Positions 1 to 6,281 are shown, counted from the stretch's first letter. The stretch is DNA of 6,973 nt from an uncultured Eubacteriales bacterium (GCA_900545185.1 UQYH01000112.1:1-6973), one strand, 5' to 3'. Notes: generated from the letters alone by a model not told the origin. Program-made: numbers and translations.

Positions 1-28
1 GTCGGTATACCGACAACCTCGGTTTTTT
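1..28. terminator. Palindrome and probable intrinsic terminator at window edge
   Basis: Bases 1-14 form a perfect palindrome (GTCGGTATACCGAC). In the plus direction, ACCGA (9-13) can pair with TCGGT (19-23) and is followed by six T (23-28), a short intrinsic terminator. Because the palindrome centre lies at bases 7/8, the sequence just outside the window may mirror 15-28 and form one long bidirectional terminator serving both the minus-strand operon and a plus-strand gene to the left. That mirror half cannot be seen. A second, AT-only hairpin (43-49 with 60-66) lies between this point and the stop codon of the large surface protein. Confidence 0.55.
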
Positions 29-85
29 ACAAAAAAGGGGCTGTAAAAACAAAGAAACCTTTTTACATTTTCAACGATTTTTTAC

Positions 86-3000
86 CTATCGTGTCATAAT
101 AACTTTTGATTTGCTCTCTATCCACTCTACATCAGCGCCGAGCGCTTCGGCCACAAACCGAACCGGCAGCATGGTGCGGTCATTTTCAATAAAGGCCGAT
201 ACCGAAAGCGCCGCTTCCCGACCGTCCAGCATGGCGGTTTCGGATCCGATTGTAATGAGAATTACCACCGCTTGACCGGTTTTTGCATTTTGTCCGCTGA
301 TGGTTACAAGCCGCGTATCGGCGTTCCATTCCACCGTTGCGCCGAACGCTTCGGCTACAAAGCGCAAAGGCAGCACGGTGCGTCCGTTCACAATTGTCGG
401 CGGTACATCGCTTGTTTGTGTTTTGCCAAAAACAGACGCTTCTCTTTGACCGATCATTAAAATCAGCTGCTTGTCCGCATCATTTTGTTCTGTTTCCGTC
501 CAGGCGGCATACAGTGTAAAGCTTTTTGTAACCTTCGCCGTAAAATCATACTTCGTTTGCAGTGCCTGATCCGTATACCATCCGGCAAATACAAAACCAC
601 CCTTTGTCGGTATGGCCGGTTCTTTAACGGTACCGTTTTGCGCCACATTTTGGCTTGCCGTGCTGCTGCCGCCATTTGATTCAAAGGTAATGGTATAAGC
701 ATCCTTCGAAGCGGACGAACCCCCGCCGCCCCAGCTTTTTACGACATCCTCTTTTGTATAATCTTCTGTATAGTACAGCAAAACCACGTCGCCCGGCGAC
801 AGCGTATAATCTGCAATGCCGCAATTCGGTGCCTTGCCGTTTACGGTGTAAAGCCATCCGCTTTTTCCGTTTCCGTCAGAATCGCCCAGTGTTTTGCCGT
901 CCTTGGTCATAGATTGAATGTAGCCCTTTTCCAAGCCGTTCGCGCTGATACCGCTTGCTTCAAGCGCTTTGCGGATTAAATCGGCTACCGTTGTATTTTC
1001 GTCTGCTGTCACGCTTTTGGAAAGCCACTCTGTTTCGCCTGCCCGAATGGTGAGCGTAACGGTTGTTTCGGACGGCTCTGTGCTGCCGCCCTGATGGCCG
1101 CCCGTTGTGCCGGGTTCTTCTGTTTCTGTTGTATTGTCTGTTGCGGCCGATGATGTGTAAGCCGCCGGCTGTTTGATAATGGCGGGCTTTTCGCTGCCTT
1201 CTGCCTTTTGTGTGTAAATATTAAAGGCTGTGCAGCTATCCATTTGCTGCAAAACAATCAGCGCTCTAAAGCCCTGTTCGGTTGCAAGCGCACGCGCTTT
1301 TTCACCCTGCGTGCCGGAAATGTAGGGAGCTGTAAAGCCGTTTCCGCTGTCGTTAACATACAGCATCACCGCATCGGCAAGGCTGCCGCCGCTTTTTACA
1401 AAGCGCGCATCGGCAGACGGGCTGATACCCATAGCCGCAAGACCGATAATCACCATTGCATCGGAGTTAATGTTGCCGAACGAACCGCTTTCGTTTTGCG
1501 CGGCGCTCAATCCGGCAATCGCCTTGTCGCAAAAGGCCTGCACTGCCCGGTTGTCCGCATAAAACCGAGCCATAGCCGCCAGCGCCGTACCGGTTGTATC
1601 CACATCGTCATATTTTTCTCTGCCCCAAACAGAGTAAAACAGGCCATTTTCTCCTTGTGCTTGCGTAAGCAGCGAAATCATAGCATCCCGATTTTGGTCT
1701 GTCAGGGTCACCTGCCCGGCTTCCTCTGCCAGCAAAATCCACGGCGCGGCATAATAACTGCTGCCAAGGCTCATTTGTGACAGCTTTTGCGGATTGCTGT
1801 ATGCTGTCTCGCTGCCATAGGGGGTCAGCTGTGTTGTATCGGTATCCAAGGCCGAAAGGATGATTTCTGCCTTGGCACGTTCAAGTGCAAACGCGTTGTT
1901 TTGAGCCAATGTATTCACAACGCGGTCACGATAGGCATTTACATCGGTCAAATTATCACCCAAGCCGAGCTTTTGATACACGGCCGAGTCAAAAACTGCC
2001 CACTCCTCCGCTGTGCCGCTGTAAGAGCGTGCAATGGCATGCATAAGCTCTGTACGGGCGCTTGCAGCAGCAGGATAAATCGTTACGGTAATCGGCTTAC
2101 GGATAACGCTGCCGTTTGCATCCGTCAAACGGAGGGTTGCCGTTTCTGTCACGGCTTTGCCGGTGTTGTTCAGCTTGGCAAGACGCAAATTCTCACCGTC
2201 TGCGGTTAAATAGCCGTGGCAAATATCCTTAAGCCCTTGCGATGCATAAACCACTATATCTTCATCTGACGTTTCAAAGGGTTTCAGCAGGCAAACCGCA
2301 TCGCCGACTGCAGCGCCGGAGGGTACGGAAGCCGAGGACGCATACTTTTGCGCTTCGGCCAAAAGTGTTTCGGCCGGATTTTCGCCGCCGCTGTAAGCAT
2401 TATTGCCGCTTCCGCTGATATCGGCAGAAGCTTCTCTGCCCTTACCGAAAAGACGGCCTGTTTTACCTTCTGCGCCGACTAATGCGCCGCCGGAGCGGCA
2501 ATCGGTAATCATCGGCCGACAATCACCCGTTGTGCTGCCGATTTCACCCAGCAGACCACCCACATAGCCGCCCGGTGCATAAACATCACCGTTATTTTCG
2601 CAGCGTGTCAGCTGTACACAATTGGGGTTTGAACCGACAAGGCCGCCGACATACGTATCACGCGTGGCGCCCGTTACCATAATTAAGCCGTTGTTTGTGC
2701 AGTCGTTTAACACCAGGGCAATAGATTCAAAGCGATATTCGATCCCGTCATCATAACCGCCGACAAGGCCGCCGATACCGCGGCTGCCGCGTCCCAATGC
2801 CGATACCGTCATATTGCTTGTGCAGTTTTCAAGCGTGACGTTGCCCCTTGCCCGTGCCGCAAGACCGCCGACATAAGCATACGGCTCCGAGCAGTATACT
2901 TCGCCGTTTACAGTCAGGTTTTTAACGCTTGCACCGTCCAAACAGCCAAAAAAGCCGAAGTAAGAAAGCGACGGATTATCCACCGTAACCGTAACACTGT

Positions 3001-3298
3001 GACCGTTGCCTTCAAAGCTGCCCTTAAATGCAAAGGTTGTGTTCAGGCCAAGCGGCGTCCAGGAGCCGTCTACCGTAATGTCATCCTCCAGGCTGACATA
3101 TACGCCTTCGTTTAAATTGTTGTTGACCCGGTCTGCCAGCTCTGAAAGTGCTTCGGCCGTGGCAACCCGATACGGGTCGGCCTCGGTTCCCTCACCCGTT
3201 AGGGTCATAGCCGAAGCGGTCAACGCCGCGCTGCCCAGCAGAACCGATAGAGCAAGCAACAGAACCGTGATTTTGCTCAAAAAACGTGTGTGCTTCAT
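86..3298 (-). CDS. B12-riboswitch-controlled modular surface protein: GLUG beta-helix, alpha/alpha-toroid, DUF4430, InlB B-repeat, stalk domain
   Basis: A 1070-residue secreted protein. Residues 1-30 are a Sec signal peptide (basic start, hydrophobic core, cleavage after ALTASA). Residues about 35-300 form a GLUG/right-handed beta-helix region with Gly-Gly-Leu repeats at about 142, 175, 217 and 245, most followed by a cysteine strand (ENC, NDC, TRC, TDC). A beta-rich linker (about 345-412) follows. Residues about 415-695 resemble a prenyltransferase/squalene-cyclase alpha-alpha toroid (motifs VDTTGTALAAMARF around D567 and ATEQGFRALIVLQQ near the end). A Thr/Glu/Gly-rich linker leads to DUF4430 (about 745-848, with GWLYTVNGK at W815 and GIADY). 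A Gly/Ser linker precedes an InlB B-repeat (868-933) and a copper-amine-oxidase-N stalk region with two LP(L/V)RFVAEA(F/L)GA motifs (about 943-1070). The toroid plus DUF4430 order mirrors intrinsic factor/transcobalamin, so I infer extracellular corrinoid binding. There is no LPXTG or SLH motif; the stalk domain may hold it to the wall. The start has AAGGAAAGGG upstream. Second gene of the operon. Confidence 0.93.
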   Translation of the reverse strand: MKHTRFLSKITVLLLALSVLLGSAALTASAMTLTGEGTEADPYRVATAEALSELADRVNNNLNEGVYVSLEDDITVDGSWTPLGLNTTFAFKGSFEGNGHSVTVTVDNPSLSYFGFFGCLDGASVKNLTVNGEVYCSEPYAYVGGLAARARGNVTLENCTSNMTVSALGRGSRGIGGLVGGYDDGIEYRFESIALVLNDCTNNGLIMVTGATRDTYVGGLVGSNPNCVQLTRCENNGDVYAPGGYVGGLLGEIGSTTGDCRPMITDCRSGGALVGAEGKTGRLFGKGREASADISGSGNNAYSGGENPAETLLAEAQKYASSASVPSGAAVGDAVCLLKPFETSDEDIVVYASQGLKDICHGYLTADGENLRLAKLNNTGKAVTETATLRLTDANGSVIRKPITVTIYPAAASARTELMHAIARSYSGTAEEWAVFDSAVYQKLGLGDNLTDVNAYRDRVVNTLAQNNAFALERAKAEIILSALDTDTTQLTPYGSETAYSNPQKLSQMSLGSSYYAAPWILLAEEAGQVTLTDQNRDAMISLLTQAQGENGLFYSVWGREKYDDVDTTGTALAAMARFYADNRAVQAFCDKAIAGLSAAQNESGSFGNINSDAMVIIGLAAMGISPSADARFVKSGGSLADAVMLYVNDSGNGFTAPYISGTQGEKARALATEQGFRALIVLQQMDSCTAFNIYTQKAEGSEKPAIIKQPAAYTSSAATDNTTETEEPGTTGGHQGGSTEPSETTVTLTIRAGETEWLSKSVTADENTTVADLIRKALEASGISANGLEKGYIQSMTKDGKTLGDSDGNGKSGWLYTVNGKAPNCGIADYTLSPGDVVLLYYTEDYTKEDVVKSWGGGGSSASKDAYTITFESNGGSSTASQNVAQNGTVKEPAIPTKGGFVFAGWYTDQALQTKYDFTAKVTKSFTLYAAWTETEQNDADKQLILMIGQREASVFGKTQTSDVPPTIVNGRTVLPLRFVAEAFGATVEWNADTRLVTISGQNAKTGQAVVILITIGSETAMLDGREAALSVSAFIENDRTMLPVRFVAEALGADVEWIESKSKVIMTR

Positions 3299-3326
3299 GT
3301 TGAATCCCTTTCCTTATGCAGTTGAT
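3299..3326 (-). promoter_or_regulatory. Operon junction with ribosome binding site
   Basis: Only 28 bp separate the stop of the upstream gene from the ATG of the large surface protein. On the minus strand the gap carries AAGGAAAGGG followed by ATTCAAC before the ATG, a good purine-rich ribosome site. No promoter or terminator is visible here, so the two genes are very probably co-transcribed and share the B12 riboswitch. Confidence 0.75.
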
Positions 3327-4634
3327 TTATTTTTGCGCGTTTCCTGCCAGCGGACACAAATTCGCAGCGGAACGCCAAAGCATTGCTTTTACCGTAGTCG
3401 CGCCGCTTGCGTTAAAGCTCTCCGGCGCAGATACGGTTTTTGCGGTGCCTGCCGTAAAGTCATCTGCCAGCATGGCACAGCTTTGCAGCTTGCTGCCTTG
3501 ATAGGCCGCAAATACCACTGTGTAACGGCCGCTTTCCCGAACCGTAACGGCGGCGCTGTCGCCGTCAAAAGCGATGGAATTTTGCGCCGGGGGGTCTTCA
3601 GCCGGAACAGGGTAACCGTCAAATACATCACTTGCCGCAAACCCTTCAATAGAAAGCGCTTTAAGCTCATCGGTTGTTTGGGCTTTTACACCGGATGAAA
3701 TGCTGTATCCGCCTTTATTGATTGCATCTAAGTATGTATTTTTAGTTTTATCAAAATAAAAATTAGTGCATTGTAACGATTGGAGAGCCATTGTGTTGTA
3801 CCCTATTCCATAGCCGTAACGCGCTTTCATAATTTTACCGCCAAAATAGCTGTCCGACACAGTTACTGTTGCTGAATAACTTTGAAACCAGCCAACGAGA
3901 CCACCGGAATAGTTTGCTGTGAAATCACCTAATACTGCACATTTTTCTACGGTAAGCGTACACCCCACGGACGTCGCACCGATTAATCCACCGCCGGACA
4001 TGGAGTTATAGCTCGTATCATTTTGTATAGTAACCTTAGTAGCACAGTTGTGGATAGCAACTGTTGACGGTTCATTAGCAGTACTATATAAAAAACCAAT
4101 CAGACCGCCTGTATACTGGTTACTGTTCTTATTGTCGGCTGTAATACTGCCTGTTGTCCGGCAGTGGTCAATTGTAACGTTACTGCCGTTCGGAATACTG
4201 CCTGCCAGCACACCGGCATTATTTAAATTGTCAATCTCTGACACGGTTATATTATACAGCTTAAGATTTTTTACATCACCGGAAAGTTCTCCGATAAAAC
4301 CGGTTTTTAGCGGAGAACCCGACACCCCCTTTCCTCCCTTCAGCGTCAGGTTCGACACCGTGTAGCCGCCGCCGTCCAGCTCGCCCGTCAGCTTTTTAAT
4401 CACACATTCGGTTGCCGCCTTGCCCGACATATCAATATCAGCGCCCAGCTTTACATAGCCGATTTCATCCAGTGAGCCAAGCTCTGTAAGCTGTGCCGCC
4501 GTTGTCACGACATAAGGATTTTCCTTGGTTGTGCCGACCTCACCCTCTGCAAAGCAAAATGGCAGCATACTGCCAAAGGTAAGCGCCAGAACCAAAAGCG
4601 CCGTAACCATCTTCATTGTGTTTTTTGTCTTCAT
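3327..4634 (-). CDS. Secreted GLUG-repeat beta-helix protein, first gene of the B12-riboswitch operon
   Basis: A 435-residue secreted protein of unknown function. Residues 1-29 are a signal peptide (KTKNTMKMV, then a hydrophobic stretch, cleavage after PFCFA); the Cys at 27 is not in a lipobox. Residues 36-52 (TKENPYVVTTAAQLTEL) closely match the start of the mature downstream protein (EADPYRVATAEALSEL), so both begin with the same kind of module. Residues about 55-300 are a right-handed beta-helix with GLUG motifs (GGLIG near 176 and 215, GGLVG near 244) and repeated Cys after each turn. Residues about 355-430 form a small beta domain ending TTVKAMLWRSAANLCPL, a common C-terminal module of clostridial surface proteins where the motif is usually VKAMLWDSL..MKPL. 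No membrane anchor is seen. The ATG at 4634 is chosen because GAGGTGG lies 5 bases upstream; the open frame extends to 4793, but that part overlaps the terminator and leader. A role as partner or scaffold of the downstream protein is inferred. Confidence 0.9.
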   Translation of the reverse strand: MKTKNTMKMVTALLVLALTFGSMLPFCFAEGEVGTTKENPYVVTTAAQLTELGSLDEIGYVKLGADIDMSGKAATECVIKKLTGELDGGGYTVSNLTLKGGKGVSGSPLKTGFIGELSGDVKNLKLYNITVSEIDNLNNAGVLAGSIPNGSNVTIDHCRTTGSITADNKNSNQYTGGLIGFLYSTANEPSTVAIHNCATKVTIQNDTSYNSMSGGGLIGATSVGCTLTVEKCAVLGDFTANYSGGLVGWFQSYSATVTVSDSYFGGKIMKARYGYGIGYNTMALQSLQCTNFYFDKTKNTYLDAINKGGYSISSGVKAQTTDELKALSIEGFAASDVFDGYPVPAEDPPAQNSIAFDGDSAAVTVRESGRYTVVFAAYQGSKLQSCAMLADDFTAGTAKTVSAPESFNASGATTVKAMLWRSAANLCPLAGNAQK

Positions 4635-4648
4635 TTTGACCACCTCAT
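4635..4648 (-). promoter_or_regulatory. Strong ribosome binding site deciding the start at 4634
   Basis: On the minus strand GAGGTGG followed by TCAAA lies directly before the ATG. This is close to the ideal Shine-Dalgarno sequence at good spacing and rules out the 53-residue upstream extension, which would be read through riboswitch leader sequence. Confidence 0.9.
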
Positions 4649-4686
4649 TGTAAATATATGCTATATGCCTGTAAATTTTAGGCAAT

Positions 4687-4720
4687 AAAAAAGCCGAGGT
4701 AACTGTAAAATTACCACAGC
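4687..4720 (-). terminator. Intrinsic terminator serving as riboswitch expression platform
   Basis: Read on the minus strand, GCTGTGGTAA (4720-4711) pairs with TTACCTCGGC (4702-4693) around an 8-base loop, with one T-T mismatch and one G-U pair, followed directly by TTTTTT (4692-4687). It lies between the B12 aptamer and the first start codon, 52 bases before the ATG. This placement points to control by premature transcription termination: B12-bound aptamer favours the terminator and the operon is off. Confidence 0.82.
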
Positions 4721-4723
4721 AGA

Positions 4724-4769
4724 CTGTTTCTGTGCGCACCACAAAACAGCGCACAAAACAAAAATGCGC
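4724..4769 (-). promoter_or_regulatory. Mutually exclusive hairpins before the terminator (candidate antiterminator region)
   Basis: On the minus strand three segments compete: GCGCA (4769-4765), GTGCGC (4754-4749) and GCGCAC (4737-4732). The middle segment can pair with either neighbour. A third option pairs CTGTTTTGTG (4749-4740) with CACAGAAACAG (4734-4724), leaving one bulged G. In addition ACAG (4727-4724) can pair with CTGT (4719-4716) inside the left terminator arm. Such alternatives are what a terminator/antiterminator switch needs; which one forms in each state cannot be told by eye. Confidence 0.45.
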
Positions 4770-4816
4770 CGTAACTACCGCCCCTGCATACATATCTATG
4801 CGTTACAAGGCGGCAT

Positions 4817-5030
4817 CAAAGCAGGTCTTCTGACTCATATCCGATTCCTTCGCCTTGCCCCCTGCCTTCTCAGTTTCCCAATGACTGACTTTCGTCAACG
4901 GCGGCAAAGCCTGCGGATACACACAGCGACTGGTATCGTTCGGGATTTTCACCCGCTTCCCTTTTCACCGATTATGCCTTGAGCCTCGGCCTTTACGCCC
5001 AAGCCCCTTTACGGCATAACCGACACTTTG
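4817..5030 (-). ncRNA. Cobalamin (B12) riboswitch aptamer
   Basis: Read on the minus strand, the region carries the conserved cobalamin riboswitch core: AAAAGGGAAGCGGGTGAAAA then TCCCG and ACG, a CGCTGTG segment, and a 3' GAGTCAGAAGACCTGC. P1 can form from CAAAG (5030-5026) with CTTTG (4821-4817), placed exactly around the GG...ACCTG ends as in other family members. P2 forms from TTATGCC (5019-5013) with GGCATAA (4978-4972). The span of about 214 nt is normal for the class. It sits about 180 bp upstream of the first gene of the two-gene surface-protein operon and controls it in cis. Known family members bind adenosyl-, methyl- or hydroxocobalamin and usually repress B12 uptake or synthesis genes. 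Confidence 0.95.
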
Positions 5031-5098
5031 TGTGAAATATTAAATTGTCGGATCGGCATCGCAGAAACTCGCATTCCCTACGGCCATTGCTTACCGTA

Positions 5099-5140
5099 CC
5101 GCAAATTTTCATCATACAATATGCGCAAGGAAATTTGCGG
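5099..5140 (-). other. Leader hairpin upstream of the B12 aptamer
   Basis: CCGCAAATTT (5140-5131 on the minus strand) is perfectly complementary to AAATTTGCGG (5108-5099), giving a 10-bp stem with a 22-base loop that itself contains CATATTGTATG. It lies in the transcribed leader, about 70 bases before the aptamer P1. It is not part of the usual B12 aptamer. It may stabilise the 5' end of the transcript or act as a separate control element. No family is recognised. Confidence 0.6.
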
Positions 5141-5183
5141 TGCAATCGTCGTTTCCGATTTTATATACATTTGATTACGACTT

Positions 5184-5212
5184 ATTGTACCACAATTTAC
5201 CGCCGATGTCAA
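5184..5212 (-). promoter_or_regulatory. Sigma-A promoter of the B12 operon
   Basis: On the minus strand a perfect TTGACA (5212-5207) is followed after exactly 17 bases by TACAAT (5189-5184). Start of transcription is expected near 5177, giving a leader of about 540 nt that carries the 5' hairpin, the B12 aptamer and the terminator. Such a strong core promoter fits a gene whose control is left to attenuation. Confidence 0.87.
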
Positions 5213-5217
5213 CGCCC

Positions 5218-5238
5218 TAGGGAGTCGAACTCCATATG
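5218..5238 (-). repeat. Left arm of a 21-bp imperfect inverted pair (T-arm-like)
   Basis: Read on the minus strand this arm matches the plus-strand sequence at 5345-5365 at 18 of 21 positions, and all three differences are transitions. It contains GGAGTTCGACTCC, which resembles a tRNA T-arm (TTCGA loop), with one A-C mismatch in the T-stem reading. It lies 5 bp upstream of the -35 box of the B12 operon. Confidence 0.65.
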
Positions 5239-5341
5239 GTTTAAATAGGCTAATTTCTTAAAATACTACGTTAAAAAGCAGTGCTATACGTGATGCCTTG
5301 CGAGGACGACAAGACGGAAAGGCTTTAATTTTTCAAACGAA

Positions 5342-5371
5342 AGGCATATGGGGTTCAATTCCCTAATGCCT
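5342..5371 (-). terminator. Probable LysR-gene terminator hairpin containing the right inverted-pair arm
   Basis: On the minus strand AGGCAT (5371-5366) pairs with ATGCCT (5347-5342). An inner stem TAGGG/CCCCA closes a 7-base loop, with one bulged base between the stems. The hairpin overlaps the LysR stop codon (TAG, 5372-5370) and is followed by TTTCGTTTG, a moderately T-rich tail. On the plus strand the inner part (TGGGG-TTCAATT-CCCTA) looks exactly like a tRNA T-arm. A role as intrinsic terminator is inferred from position; the T-tract is imperfect. Confidence 0.5.
5345..5365 (+). repeat. Right arm of the 21-bp imperfect inverted pair (T-arm-like)
   Basis: This arm is the inverted partner of 5218-5238, with 18 of 21 positions identical on opposite strands. 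It forms a perfect 5-bp T-stem with a TTCAATT loop. The two arms are separated by 106 bp, giving a 148-bp unit of miniature-element size. No clear target-site duplication is visible outside the arms. Confidence 0.65.
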
Positions 5372-6281
5372 AAACCTCTCCTGATGCCTGTTTTTGTGCC
5401 GCTTCGGCAAGAGCCTGTGCCACCTGCTGTACGTCCTGCGGTGCGTTGTGACTGTATAGTAAGCCGTACGGAATGGAATAATCCCAGTCCACGGGAATGG
5501 AAACCAGTCCGGGATGAACGTCCTGCCAGCATTCTATGGTGAGCAGCACGCGATTGCTTTCGGCACAGCGGTTAAAAACCGAAAGGTCATAAAATTGCGG
5601 TGTATCTTCAATATGTATCTGCGGATGATTCAGCTCCAAATCGTGTCGTATAAAATCATTCACGCCCGAATCGCCGCGCGCCACCATCATCAGTGTTTCA
5701 CCGTGCAAATCCTCCAAACGGATTCTTTTTTGTTCGGCCAGCCGATGCTCACGCGAGACGGCCACCATTTTTTTATACCGCCCCAGCGGCAAGAATCGGC
5801 AAAGCGCCAGCCATGCTTTAGAATCGCACACGCCGATTAAAAAGTCAAACTTTTCGCCCAAAGCTTCTATTTCGTGCAATATGCCCGTATGGTTATCCTC
5901 AAACGGTACAAGATGCAGCTTGTAGCCGGGAAAGCTTTGATTGATGTGATACCACAAATCCATAAACGGTTTGGCCGGATTCAGCATGGATGTGCCGATG
6001 CACAGCGTTGTATCACAATTATGAGCCGCCGCCTGCGCCGCAGCAATAATTTGCTTCGATTCCTCCATCATGCGCACCGCACCCCGGTAGATACATTCCC
6101 CGGCCGCCGTCAGCTGTACGCCGGAAGGGGTACGTGTAAACATACTGACGCTTAGCTGCGTCTCCAGCGCATTCATTTGCTTCATAACGGCCGTCGATGA
6201 AATATACAGCCGTTCGCTTGCTTTGCTGAAGCTGCCGCAATCGGCCACCGCCTTAAATGTCTCTAACGCATGGTTATACAT
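5370..6281 (-). CDS. LysR-family transcriptional regulator
   Basis: A 303-residue LysR-type DNA-binding regulator of normal family length. Residues 1-60 hold the winged helix-turn-helix (LETFKAVADCGSFSKASERL, then SSTAVMKQMNALETQL and FTRTPSGVQLTAAGE), followed by a linker helix and a periplasmic-binding-protein-like effector domain (about 88-295; CIGTSM start, IGVCDSKAW, MVAVSREHRLAEQKRI). The effector is not recognisable. Start: the open frame begins at a GTG (6287), but GGGGGG lies one base from that GTG and seven bases from the in-frame ATG at 6281, so the ATG is preferred. The gene is divergent from the flavodoxin gene with 116 bp between, and their promoters overlap, which is the usual arrangement for a LysR regulator and its target. 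Its 3' end runs into a hairpin shared with an inverted repeat arm. Confidence 0.93.
   Translation of the reverse strand: MYNHALETFKAVADCGSFSKASERLYISSTAVMKQMNALETQLSVSMFTRTPSGVQLTAAGECIYRGAVRMMEESKQIIAAAQAAAHNCDTTLCIGTSMLNPAKPFMDLWYHINQSFPGYKLHLVPFEDNHTGILHEIEALGEKFDFLIGVCDSKAWLALCRFLPLGRYKKMVAVSREHRLAEQKRIRLEDLHGETLMMVARGDSGVNDFIRHDLELNHPQIHIEDTPQFYDLSVFNRCAESNRVLLTIECWQDVHPGLVSIPVDWDYSIPYGLLYSHNAPQDVQQVAQALAEAAQKQASGEV

Larger units (their letters stand above)
5213..5369. other. Non-coding spacer between LysR gene and B12 operon promoter
   Basis: No convincing gene is seen in these 157 bp. The spacer is bounded by the two arms of an imperfect 21-bp inverted pair and ends directly against the LysR stop codon on one side and the -35 box of the B12 operon on the other. 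Its interior holds AGGCTAATTT and AGGCTTTAATTT as loosely repeated motifs and the purine-rich GACAAGACGGAAAGG. A small degenerate mobile element or an unrecognised structured RNA are both possible. Confidence 0.4.

Noticed and set aside
1208..2209. Two consecutive plus-strand open frames (190 and 140 codons) opposite the large surface gene
   Set aside because: They are antisense to a long gene with clear domains, have no recognisable motifs and no good ribosome sites; they are frame shadows.
3006..3698. Plus-strand 230-codon open frame across the junction of the two surface genes
   Set aside because: It runs antisense through two well-supported genes and their ribosome site, with no domain or signal visible.
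4635..4793. 53-residue N-terminal extension of the beta-helix protein
   Set aside because: It would be translated from the terminator and switching region; a signal peptide and strong ribosome site mark the ATG at 4634 instead.
5041..5100. Possible second B12 aptamer, because the minus strand contains GTAGGGAATGCGAG
   Set aside because: Only the AGGGAA-like piece is present; the GGTGAAAATCC-type partner and the 3' CCTGC segment are missing.
4764..5248. Small plus-strand open frames within the riboswitch leader
   Set aside because: The sequence is explained by a conserved minus-strand RNA structure.
5284..5372. Complete tRNA gene ending in the GGGGTTCAATTCCC T-arm
   Set aside because: No 5' acceptor strand complementary to the sequence after the T-arm lies at the right distance, and no D-arm or anticodon arm can be drawn.
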